Positions 57,478 through 64,000 of a stretch of 64,000 nucleotides of DNA are shown here, one piece after another; positions within the stretch are counted from its first letter, which is position 1; the number at the start of each line of letters is the position of its first letter. The notes below the pieces were generated by a model, which worked only from the letters and a program-made list of their open reading frames with translations, was not told the DNA's origin and did not search any database. This DNA is from CALDTK01 sp965215215 (GTDB lineage Bacteria > Bacteroidota > Bacteroidia > Chitinophagales > Saprospiraceae). Made by a program: the position numbers and the translations under genes. The stretch is taken from assembly GCA_965215215.1 (NCBI GenBank), contig OZ244043.1:2542001-2606000 (forward strand). The letters run 5' to 3'.

Positions 57478-58646
57478 CGTTGCGGTCGACCGCCGTGACC
57501 GCCGTCCCCCCCCCGACCGCCCCCGCCGTCGCGACGCTTTCGCGAGCCGCCGCGGCCGCGATCGCGGGTGCGAATCCGGAGGGGGTCGGCGTGGTCTTCG
57601 TCGTAGCCGGCGCGCAGCAGGAAGATCTCGCGGGCGAGGAACATCGCCTCCCGGAAGCTATCGGCCGACGCGGTCCCCTTCCCGGCGATCTCGAGCGCGG
57701 TGCCGTGGTCGGGGGAGGTACGGACCTTCGAGAGTCCGGCGGTTACGTTGACGCCGCTCCCGAAGGCGAGTGCCTTGAAGGCGACGAGCCCCTGGTCGTG
57801 GTACATCGCCAGGACGCCGTCGAAGTTGCGGTACTGACCGGAGCCGAAGAAGCCGTCGGCGGGGAACGGTCCCATCACCTGCACGCCCGCCGCTTTACCC
57901 GCCTCGATGGCCGGGCGGAGGATCGTCTCCTCCTCCGAGCCGATCGCGCCGCCGTCGCCCGCGTGCGGGTTGAGCCCGAGCACGGCGATGAGCGGACCGT
58001 TGAGTCCGAAATCACGCTGTAGCGAATCGTGGAGCAGGCGAATTTTGCGCTCCACGAGCGGTTGGGTGATCGCGCCGACCACCTCGCCGAGCGGCAGGTG
58101 ATTGGTGGCGAGCGCGACGCGCATTCCGTCGCCGCCCACGAGTAGCATCAGGCTCTCACCCTGCCCAAACTCCTGCTCCAAGTACTCGGTGTGCCCGGGG
58201 AAGCCGAAGCCCGCCTGCTGCATCGCCGATTTGTGGATAGGGGGCGTAACGAGCGCGTCCACGTGCCCGGCCTGCAGCGCCGCGGCGGTTCGCTCGAGCG
58301 ACTCCTTGGCCGCCTGACCGCCCTCCGCACTGACCAATCCGAACTCGACGGGCGGTTCGTGTTCCCAAATTTGGACGACGCGCACGACCTCACGGATCGC
58401 CTCGCTCCTGAGCTCCCGCGTTTTACCGCCGTTCGAGGCCGTAAACTCCTCGGGGGTGAGCGTCTCCACGGCCACGTCCGTCAGGCCGGTCGCCTCCTGG
58501 TGAGCGGTTACCATCTCGAGGCTACCGAAGATCACGGGGTCGAAGTACCGGAAGAGCCGTTTGTCGGCGAACGATCTGAGGGCCACCTCGAGTCCGATGC
58601 CGTTCGGGTCGCCGGTGGAAATGCCGAGGGTAATGCGCTGGACCAT
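57474..58646 (-). CDS. pdxA: 4-hydroxythreonine-4-phosphate dehydrogenase with RGG-rich C-terminal tail
   Basis: 390 residues from ATG 58646 (MVQRITLGISTGDPNGIG). PdxA motifs: GISTGDPNGIGLE, VTPPIHKSAM, GHTEYL, LNPHAGDGG, MYHDQGLVAFK and VRTSPDHGTALEIAG. It makes the pyridoxal phosphate precursor. About 40 extra residues at the C-terminus (57477-57600) are rich in Arg, Gly and Asp (GRGGSRKRR, GGGGRGGDGG), unlike ordinary PdxA (about 330-350 residues). Divergent from rsmA. Confidence 0.93.
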   Translation of the reverse strand: MVQRITLGISTGDPNGIGLEVALRSFADKRLFRYFDPVIFGSLEMVTAHQEATGLTDVAVETLTPEEFTASNGGKTRELRSEAIREVVRVVQIWEHEPPVEFGLVSAEGGQAAKESLERTAAALQAGHVDALVTPPIHKSAMQQAGFGFPGHTEYLEQEFGQGESLMLLVGGDGMRVALATNHLPLGEVVGAITQPLVERKIRLLHDSLQRDFGLNGPLIAVLGLNPHAGDGGAIGSEEETILRPAIEAGKAAGVQVMGPFPADGFFGSGQYRNFDGVLAMYHDQGLVAFKALAFGSGVNVTAGLSKVRTSPDHGTALEIAGKGTASADSFREAMFLAREIFLLRAGYDEDHADPLRIRTRDRGRGGSRKRRDGGGGRGGDGGHGGRPQR

Positions 58647-58702
58647 GTGGGGGAGGGTAGGGGTGTAGCTTGTGCGCCGCCCGGGCGCGTGTTTGCGGCC
58701 GG

Positions 58703-58710
58703 CGAAAGTA
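58703..58710 (-). promoter_or_regulatory. -7-like box for pdxA
   Basis: TACTTTCG on the minus strand, identical to the rplM and E2-gene boxes, about 57 nt upstream of the pdxA ATG, within the 87-bp divergent region with rsmA. Confidence 0.3.
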
Positions 58711-58733
58711 GCACTGCCCCGGGGGGCGTTCGG

Positions 58734-59501
58734 ATGAGAGCGAAGAAGTCGTACGGTCAGCATTTTCTCGCCCAGCCCGACACGGCGCGACGCATCGCCC
58801 GCGCCGTCGATCTGAGCGGGGTGGAGCAGGTCTTGGAGGTCGGTCCGGGCCAGGGCATGCTCACGCAATTCCTGCTGGAGCGCGAGCTGCCTCTGCTCGC
58901 CGTGGAGGCCGACCGCGACGTAGCCGCCGTGCTCCGCGAGAGGTTCCCGGACTGGGCCGCCACCGGCCTGACCGAAGCCGATTTCCTCAAAATCGATCTG
59001 CCCACGCTACTGCAAAACCGCCCCACCGCCCTCGTCGGCAATTTCCCGTACAACATCTCCTCGCAGATCCTCGTCCGCCTGCTCGACCACCGCGCGCTCT
59101 TCCCGCGGCTGGTCGGCATGTTCCAGCGCGAGCTCGCCGAGCGGGTGCTCTCGCCGCCGGGCTCGAAGGTGTACGGCGGCATCAGCGTGCAGGTGCAGGC
59201 CTTTTACAGCGGCAAGAAAGTGCTTTCGCTAAAACCGGGGGCCTTCAATCCGCCACCCAAGGTGGACAGCACCGTGATCGCTCTAGAGCGCTTGCCGGGC
59301 GACGGGCCGGACTGCGATCCCGAGCTGTTCCGGACCCTCGTACGCACGGCCTTCGGGCAGCGGCGCAAGATGTTGCGTAACTCCCTGAGGGCGCTGTGGC
59401 CTCGGCCCATCGATCCCGAGGATCCTTCTTTCCAGCGCCGCCCCGAGCAACTCGCCGTCGCCGACTTCGTGGAGCTCGCGCGGGGACTCAGCACCGTTTA
59501 G
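58734..59501 (+). CDS. rsmA: 16S rRNA (adenine(1518/1519)-N6) dimethyltransferase
   Basis: 255 residues from ATG 58734 (MRAKKSYGQHFL). KKSYGQHFLAQPDTARRI, SAM site VLEVGPGQGMLT, catalytic NFPYNISSQIL and FNPPPKVDSTVI. It dimethylates two adenosines in the 3' hairpin of 16S rRNA during late assembly. An exact hairpin motif at 59222 codes for LSLKP just before the conserved GAFNPPPKVDS loop. Confidence 0.96.
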   Translation: MRAKKSYGQHFLAQPDTARRIARAVDLSGVEQVLEVGPGQGMLTQFLLERELPLLAVEADRDVAAVLRERFPDWAATGLTEADFLKIDLPTLLQNRPTALVGNFPYNISSQILVRLLDHRALFPRLVGMFQRELAERVLSPPGSKVYGGISVQVQAFYSGKKVLSLKPGAFNPPPKVDSTVIALERLPGDGPDCDPELFRTLVRTAFGQRRKMLRNSLRALWPRPIDPEDPSFQRRPEQLAVADFVELARGLSTV

Positions 59502-59722
59502 CCCTAGGCTGTGTCCGACAACCCCGCGCCTACCGCGGGCGGCGAGATTCCCTCCCCCCGCTCCTCGTCGCGCGGCTCGAACGATGCTCCCGCATCGCTC
59601 GTCGCCACGCTCCTCCAGGGGGAAATTTGCTCACGTTCACCACGGGCTCGCTCCCACCACGGCAGGAGTCGTCGGGTACAGCCCGGCCGGTGAAGAGTCT
59701 CAACTCGCGAAGCCCAGGTGCC

Positions 59723-60622
59723 CTACCTCTCCACCACGCACCAAATACCCGCGACCGTACCGAGCGGGGTCTTGCGCCAGCGCCCACTGCGGTCGCGGTA
59801 GCGCGTGAGGCGGTCCTTCCTGCGCAGCGCGATCCGGAAGTTGAAACGAGGGAAGTGGCTGGCCGTCCGGGCCGAGTCGCCGAGGTCGACGGCCGTTATC
59901 TCGGGGCTCGGGCCGAGCACCTCGACGGCGAGCAGGAACCTGCCGTGCCCCGTGATGCCGAGGTGTGAGACGTCGAGCGAGTCGACGTGTACCTCGTCGG
60001 TGCAGGCGGGCAGGTCGAAGAAAATGCGGTCGCGGTGCAGGCGCCCGGCGGGTCGGCCGTCGGCGAGCGCGTAGACGTTGATCTCGAAACGGGTGGGGGC
60101 GTCCACCTCTACGTTGACCCCCACCGTGCGCAGGCGCCACTCGCCCCGAGCCTCCATGAGGTTGCCGAGCTCCGCGCCGCTGACGATGCTGTCGCCCGCG
60201 TCGTCGGCCGTGTAGAAGTGGCCGACGGCGCGCGTGAGGTCTTTGCGGAAACCGAGTTGCCGCAGCGTCCCCGTAAAGCGTGGAGCACGGATTTCCACTC
60301 GGGCGAGGGGATAGCTGGCCTCCGTGAGCTCGAGTCCGCAGTCCGCCTCGTTGGCCTGCAGGTCGCCGAGCACGGCCTCCCGATCGTCGAAACCGATGCA
60401 ACTTACCGTGACGGGCGTCGCGGGGGCGGCCTCGGCGAGTTTTGGCGAAAGCCGCACCGCGCCCTCCGGACCGGAGACTACCCCGGTACCCAAGTCGGGG
60501 ACGTACACGTTGGCGTAGGGGATGCCCCGACCGCCGGCGTCGGTGATGCGGCAGGGCTGCGCTCGCGCCAACCATACCGTAAGGGAAGTAACCAGGGGCA
60601 GAAGCAGTAGGCGCGCGTACAT
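59723..60622 (-). CDS. Secreted protein with carboxypeptidase-regulatory-like domain
   Basis: 299 residues. Signal peptide to about residue 21 (LARAQ). Residues about 22-95 look like a CarboxypepD_reg/CNA-B-like beta-sandwich (GRGIPYANVYVPDLGTGVVS). The remainder (VEIRAPRFTGTLRQLGF, GITGHGRFLLAVEV) is typical of an uncharacterised Bacteroidota family. Envelope or secreted; function unknown. Contains an exact hairpin motif (60439). Confidence 0.72.
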   Translation of the reverse strand: MYARLLLLPLVTSLTVWLARAQPCRITDAGGRGIPYANVYVPDLGTGVVSGPEGAVRLSPKLAEAAPATPVTVSCIGFDDREAVLGDLQANEADCGLELTEASYPLARVEIRAPRFTGTLRQLGFRKDLTRAVGHFYTADDAGDSIVSGAELGNLMEARGEWRLRTVGVNVEVDAPTRFEINVYALADGRPAGRLHRDRIFFDLPACTDEVHVDSLDVSHLGITGHGRFLLAVEVLGPSPEITAVDLGDSARTASHFPRFNFRIALRRKDRLTRYRDRSGRWRKTPLGTVAGIWCVVER

Positions 60623-60940
60623 GCGGGGGAGACGATTGCCCGGGGGGGAGGTTACAGGTTGGGTCTCAAATACTCGCCACGCGTACAGCGAGGTGGGCGC
60701 CGCTCAGTTGCCCGCATGGGCCGGAGGAAAGCGGGATCCGGTCTACCGGCGAGTGCGCGGGTGCCAATGGAAGACGCGTGGTCGTCGTTTATGCCGACGG
60801 CGGAAAAAATCTTGCGGAGGGGGTTATCCGGGCTGAGAACCTAGACAAATCGCAGTCTTCTTCGGGTAGCTCCCGCGCGGAGCTCAACCTTTACCCCTCG
60901 GAGGGGGGTTGTAGATTCACGCTCCTCAGTCCACCTCCGT
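60623..60940. other. 318-bp intergenic region, nothing recognised
   Basis: Between the divergent 59723-60622 and GatB/YqeY genes. A G/C-rich foldback (ACCCCTC/GGGGGGT) near 60894-60913 is the only structure; no coding signal or promoter is convincing. Confidence 0.3.
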
Positions 60941-61393
60941 ATGTCTTTAGAAACCCGCGTCAACGACGATATCAAGCTCGCCATGAAAGAGCGCCGCAAG
61001 GACGATCTGCGCGGCCTGCGCGCCATAAAAGGTGCGATCCAGCTCGCCCGCACCGACGGCTCCGGTCAGGAGATCGACGAGGCGAAGGAGACGCAAATGC
61101 TCCAGAAGCTCGTAAAGTCGCGCCGCGACAGCCTGGCGATCTACGAGAAGGAGGGGCGCGAGGACCTCGCCGAGACGGAGCGGCAGGAAATCTCGACGAT
61201 CGAGGAATATTTACCGAAGCCGATCAGCCAGGAAGGTCTCGCCCGCATGGTCGCGTCCACGATCCTGCAGATGAAGGCCAAGTCCGTCAAGGATATGGGG
61301 CCAATCATGGCCGAGATGCAGCTCAAGTTGGCCGGGCGGGCCGATGGCAAGACGATCAGTGCGGAGGTAAGGCGTCAGCTGGCCGAGCTGTAG
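60941..61393 (+). CDS. GatB/YqeY domain-containing protein
   Basis: 150 residues, family length. DDIKLAMKERRKDDLRGLRAIKGAI, KSRRDSLAIYEKEGREDLAE, EYLPKPIS and MGPIMAEMQLKLAGRADGK match YqeY, an all-helical domain like the tRNA-binding tail of GatB. Role not established. Monocistronic; a small hairpin (GTTAGC/GCTAAC, 61435-61453) follows. Confidence 0.92.
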   Translation: MSLETRVNDDIKLAMKERRKDDLRGLRAIKGAIQLARTDGSGQEIDEAKETQMLQKLVKSRRDSLAIYEKEGREDLAETERQEISTIEEYLPKPISQEGLARMVASTILQMKAKSVKDMGPIMAEMQLKLAGRADGKTISAEVRRQLAEL

Positions 61394-61434
61394 GCCGTAC
61401 GGGCGAATCGTGCTGCCCATCTTGCCCCAGGGCC

Positions 61435-61453
61435 GTTAGCGCGTTGAGCTAAC
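61435..61453. terminator. Small hairpin downstream of the GatB/YqeY gene
   Basis: GTTAGC (61435-61440) pairs with GCTAAC (61448-61453) over a 7-nt loop. No T-run follows, so a terminator role is weakly supported. The rest of the 257-bp gap before the yifB-like gene is AT-richer near 61550-61620 but has no gene. Confidence 0.3.
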
Positions 61454-61650
61454 AGCGCAATAGCGTACGGCTGCGGTACTGCGCGTGTAGCGTGCACTCG
61501 GCGTACCGCTACTTGGCACGTGTAGCCGCCCACAGCCTAAGCCAATGCCTGGAATTGTTTGAAAATTGGACTCAATTAGGGTAAATAACACAAATAGTGT
61601 TTTATTTGGTCCCGGCTTACCGTTTGGCGAGCTAGAGAATCGAATGAAAC

Positions 61651-63204
61651 ATGCTGTCTACCACCTTCGCCTCGGCGCTTCACGGCGTCGATGCAGAACT
61701 GATTACCGTCGAGACCCACACCGGCAACGACATCACCCCGCAGGGGCCGACCAAGTTTATCGTCGGCCTGCCGGATAAAGCCGTTTCCGAGGGGTTTTTG
61801 CGTATCAATCCCGCGTTGCGGAGCTCCGACTTCAGTCCCGCCAGGCAGGTGCTCACGATAAACTTGGCGCCGGCGAACTTGCGCAAAGAGGGGAGCGCCT
61901 ACGACTTGCCGATCGCGGTGGGGATCCTCAACTCCACGCACCAGATTCGCGTACCCGAGCTGGCCAGCTACATGATGATCGGTGAGCTGGCCCTCGACGG
62001 CAGCTTGCGCCCCGTGCGCGGCGTACTGCCCATGGCGATTGCCGCTCGGAAGCAGGGGTTCGAAGCGCTCATTCTCCCGGAGTCGAACGCCGAGGAAGCG
62101 GCCATCGTGGAGGGCTTGCGGGTGTACGGTGCGCGAACCCTGCGGGAGGTGGCCGATCACCTCACGGGCGATCACCCTTTGACGCGTGTACGAGCGAGCG
62201 TACGGGCGGGGGAGCCGTCGAATCGGCCTTTCCCGCTGGACTTCAACGATGTGATGGGCCAGGAGAACATCAAGCGCTCCCTGGAGATCGCCGCCGCCGG
62301 TGGCCACAACGCTATCCTCATCGGCCCTCCGGGATCCGGGAAGACGATGCTCGCGCGGCGGCTCCCCACCATCTTGCCCCCGCTCACGATCAACGAGGCG
62401 CTCGAAACCACCACGATCCACAGCGTAGCCGGAAAGCTGCCCGGCGGCCAGGGGCTGGTGGCGAGCCGACCGTTTCGCGCTCCGCACCACACCATCAGCG
62501 ACGTAGCCCTGGTGGGTGGGGGAGCGAACCCGATGCCGGGTGAGATCAGCCTCGCCCACAACGGGGTGTTGTTCCTCGACGAGCTTCCGGAATTTAAGCG
62601 CTCCGTGCTCGAGGTCATGCGCCAACCGATAGAAGAGCGCCGGGTGTCGATTTCGCGGGCCCGGTGGTCGGTCGATTACCCCGCGAGCTTCATGCTGCTA
62701 GCGAGCATGAATCCCTGTCCGTGCGGCTTCTACAACCACCCGAGCAAAGCGTGCACGTGCGCCCCCGGCGCGGTGAAGCGCTACCTGAACAAAGTGAGCG
62801 GTCCGCTGATGGATCGGATCGACCTGCACGTGGAGGTCGTCCCCGTGAGCTACGACGAGCTATCCCGCCGGGGGCGCAGCGGGGAGTCGAGCGCGACGAT
62901 CGCCAAACGGGTCGTCGCCGCCCGGGCCATTCAGGAGGAGCGCTTCGCCCCGTACGGAAACATCCACTGCAACGCACAGATGCCGAGTCGCCTGGTGCGT
63001 GACACCTGCGCCCTCGATGGTGCCGGTCGGCGGATGCTCGAGACGGCTATGGAGCGCCTGCAGTTGTCGGCCCGGGCGTACGATCGTATCCTCAAAGTGG
63101 CCCGCACGATCGCCGATCTGGCGGGGCGCGAGACGATCGCTCCGGGTGATCTGGCGGAGGCCATTCAATTTCGTACGCTCGATCGCGCGAACTGGGCGGG
63201 TTAA
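61651..63204 (+). CDS. YifB/ComM-family Mg-chelatase-like AAA+ ATPase
   Basis: 517 residues. N-terminal Lon-like/ChlI domain (VGLPDKAVSEGFLRI, IGELALDGSLRPVRG), a short linker, then the AAA+ core: Walker A IGPPGSGKTMLARRLP, Walker B FLDELPEFKRSVLEVMRQP, a Cys cluster (CPCGFYNHPSKACTCAPG), and the C-terminal helical domain ending FRTLDRANW. ComM is a hexameric branch-migration helicase needed for integrating foreign DNA in natural transformation. This is of interest beside the interspersed motif. Confidence 0.92.
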   Translation: MLSTTFASALHGVDAELITVETHTGNDITPQGPTKFIVGLPDKAVSEGFLRINPALRSSDFSPARQVLTINLAPANLRKEGSAYDLPIAVGILNSTHQIRVPELASYMMIGELALDGSLRPVRGVLPMAIAARKQGFEALILPESNAEEAAIVEGLRVYGARTLREVADHLTGDHPLTRVRASVRAGEPSNRPFPLDFNDVMGQENIKRSLEIAAAGGHNAILIGPPGSGKTMLARRLPTILPPLTINEALETTTIHSVAGKLPGGQGLVASRPFRAPHHTISDVALVGGGANPMPGEISLAHNGVLFLDELPEFKRSVLEVMRQPIEERRVSISRARWSVDYPASFMLLASMNPCPCGFYNHPSKACTCAPGAVKRYLNKVSGPLMDRIDLHVEVVPVSYDELSRRGRSGESSATIAKRVVAARAIQEERFAPYGNIHCNAQMPSRLVRDTCALDGAGRRMLETAMERLQLSARAYDRILKVARTIADLAGRETIAPGDLAEAIQFRTLDRANWAG

Positions 63205-63221
63205 GCTTCGGCAGAGTGTTC

Positions 63222-63229
63222 TACTTTCG
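63222..63229 (+). promoter_or_regulatory. -7-like box upstream of the E2 gene
   Basis: TACTTTCG, identical to the rplM and pdxA boxes. It would give a 55-60 nt leader to the ATG at 63290. Confidence 0.3.
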
Positions 63230-63289
63230 CCGCAACCGAACGGGACTTCCGGCTCGTTCGTGTATCCAAGTACCTACCGCCCCCAGCCC

Positions 63290-64000
63290 ATGCCAATCGT
63301 TGAGATGAAAGTCCCCGTCATCGGGGAATCCGTTACCGAAGTTACCCTCTCGCAGTGGCTCGTCGAAGAGGGCAGCGTAGTGAGTCTAGACCAACCGATC
63401 TGCGAGTTCGAGTCCGACAAAGCGACGCTCGAGTTCCCCGCCGAGGCGGCGGGGAAGATCAGCTTCGTGGCGGCCGAGGACGATGACCTGGAGATCGGTG
63501 CTCTGGTGGCCACCATCGACACCGATGCCGCCGGCGAGGAAGCCCCGTCGGGTACGGACGGAGCTTCCCCCGGGGCTGACGCACCCGCGACTTCGGCCCA
63601 GCCGGCACCTAGCCCGGCGGGAGCCAAGGACGGCTACGGCGACGGGAACGATCCGGCCAACGACCAACCCGTGGCCAAGGAGGCCACCGCCGAGGGTACG
63701 TCCGCGCCGGTGGCCGCGACCTACGCCACGGGCACCCCGAGTCCGGCGGCATCCAAGATCCTGGCGGAAGCCGGAATGAACGCCGGGGGCGTACAGGGCA
63801 CCGGCCGCGACGGTCGCATCACGAAGGCCGACGCCGAGCGGGCCGCCGGGGCTCCGCAGCGGCAGCTCACGGACGAAGCACCGGCCACCGGATCGGCACC
63901 GGCCACCGGATCGGCGACGGGTACCGGATCGGCGACGGGTACGCCCGCGCCCACTGGCAACACTACGCAAGCCACCCCGGCCGCCCCTTTCTCCCGCGAC
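63290..64000 (+). CDS. Dihydrolipoamide acyltransferase (E2) of a 2-oxo acid dehydrogenase complex, 5' part
   Basis: Open from ATG 63290 (MPIVEMKVPVIGESVTEVT) through the window edge: 237 codons. Residues 1-80 are a lipoyl domain with FESDKATLEFPAE (lipoyl Lys). A Gly/Ala/Pro/Thr-rich linker with an internal direct repeat follows; the peripheral-subunit-binding domain is ATGTPSPAASKILAEAGMN and GTGRDGRITKADAE. The catalytic domain is off the window. The GESVTEVT start resembles OdhB (2-oxoglutarate dehydrogenase E2), which is likely but not proven. Confidence 0.88.
   Translation, partial: MPIVEMKVPVIGESVTEVTLSQWLVEEGSVVSLDQPICEFESDKATLEFPAEAAGKISFVAAEDDDLEIGALVATIDTDAAGEEAPSGTDGASPGADAPATSAQPAPSPAGAKDGYGDGNDPANDQPVAKEATAEGTSAPVAATYATGTPSPAASKILAEAGMNAGGVQGTGRDGRITKADAERAAGAPQRQLTDEAPATGSAPATGSATGTGSATGTPAPTGNTTQATPAAPFSRD
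63880..63933 (+). repeat. 18-bp direct repeat in the E2 linker
   Basis: Three consecutive 18-bp units encode PATGSA, PATGSA and TGTGSA; the first two are identical in 17-18 bases. This is in the flexible linker following the E3-binding domain. Confidence 0.8.

Noticed and set aside
59502..59722. Coding potential between rsmA and the 59723-60622 gene.
   Set aside because: Short frames on both strands show no family-like features or start context; the sequence appears to be plain convergent intergenic DNA.
1..64000. Interpretation of the motif as Chi, KOPS or another polar chromosome signal.
   Set aside because: Orientations are balanced (11 versus 10) with no strand switch in the window, and stem covariation is not expected for those signals.
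1..64000. CRISPR arrays, tRNA or rRNA genes, prophage, plasmid or defence systems.
   Set aside because: No spaced direct repeats, no cloverleaf with a TTCGAATC arm, and no phage, plasmid or recognised defence genes were found. The Uma2 protein alone is not evidence of a defence system.

Overview
This is a gene-dense chromosomal stretch of a high-GC member of the Bacteroidota. The evidence is type IX secretion (T9SS) C-terminal sorting domains with a YPNP/VGPNP start, families largely confined to the phylum (DUF4292, DUF4835, DUF2480, the Bacteroidota-type omega subunit), phylum-typical gene orders (bamD-rpoZ-coaBC-DUF4835, rplM-rpsI-rpsB-tsf-pyrH, nucleotidyltransferase-TPR-DUF4292-M23), TANNTTCG promoter-like boxes close to the Bacteroides -7 element, and few Shine-Dalgarno sites. 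High GC plus a class II HMG-CoA reductase and type 2 IPP isomerase would fit a Saprospiria/Lewinella-like organism, but this placement is inference. No rRNA, tRNA, CRISPR array, prophage or plasmid function was recognised.

Layout. 1-9 kb: M16 peptidase (partial), methylmalonyl-CoA mutase, hemW, an Omp85-like barrel, a GNAT-like protein coupled to cysS. 8.8-13.9 kb: membrane endonuclease/phosphatase-fold protein, two rhomboid proteases, mutL and a small membrane protein. 14-19.3 kb: bacilliredoxin, a zincless Fpg/Nei glycosylase, a Nudix hydrolase, and two tandem CotH-type T9SS cargo proteins. 19.4-21.8 kb: mevalonate-pathway pair (HMG-CoA reductase, fni). 22-25.7 kb: ribosomal protein/translation cluster ending at a perfect palindrome, then pyrH. 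25.7-38.8 kb: WD40 protein, hflX, an envelope-biogenesis operon, an ArsC/Spx protein, a serine hydrolase-S41 fusion, dut, DUF1080 lipoprotein, trhO and a DUF481 protein. 38.8-39.9 kb: a decayed IS5-type element, the only clear mobile DNA. 40-50.4 kb: Dph6-like enzyme, T9SS subtilase, TraB/GumN, FkbM methyltransferase, bamD operon, lytic transglycosylase, DUF2480 and a membrane protein with a FAIM1-like domain. 50.6-64 kb: radA, DCC protein, hydrolase, asnS, Uma2, lspA, DksA-like, glucosaminidase, pdxA, rsmA, yqeY-like, yifB/comM-like and the start of a lipoyl E2 gene.

Most striking observation: a short interspersed DNA motif, GTTTTNGCGNAAGC (complement GCTTNCGCNAAAAC), occurs 21 times exactly in 64 kb, about 0.01 being expected by chance. 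It lies in genes (in all three reading frames) and between genes, on both strands. Its core is a mini-hairpin, GC-GNAA-GC, with a GNRA-type loop. At least 12 further copies change the stem or loop but keep the pairing: GCC/GGC, GAC/GTC and CCG/CGG stems; GAGA, GTGA and GGGA loops. Covariation plus indifference to protein frame suggests selection or insertion at DNA (or antisense) level of a structured motif, not codon bias.

Functional themes are envelope biogenesis and turnover (bamD, Omp85, EnvC-like, lytic transglycosylase, glucosaminidase, lspA, TPR lipoprotein operon), secretion of T9SS cargo, DNA repair/recombination (mutL, Fpg/Nei, radA, comM-like), and core translation.
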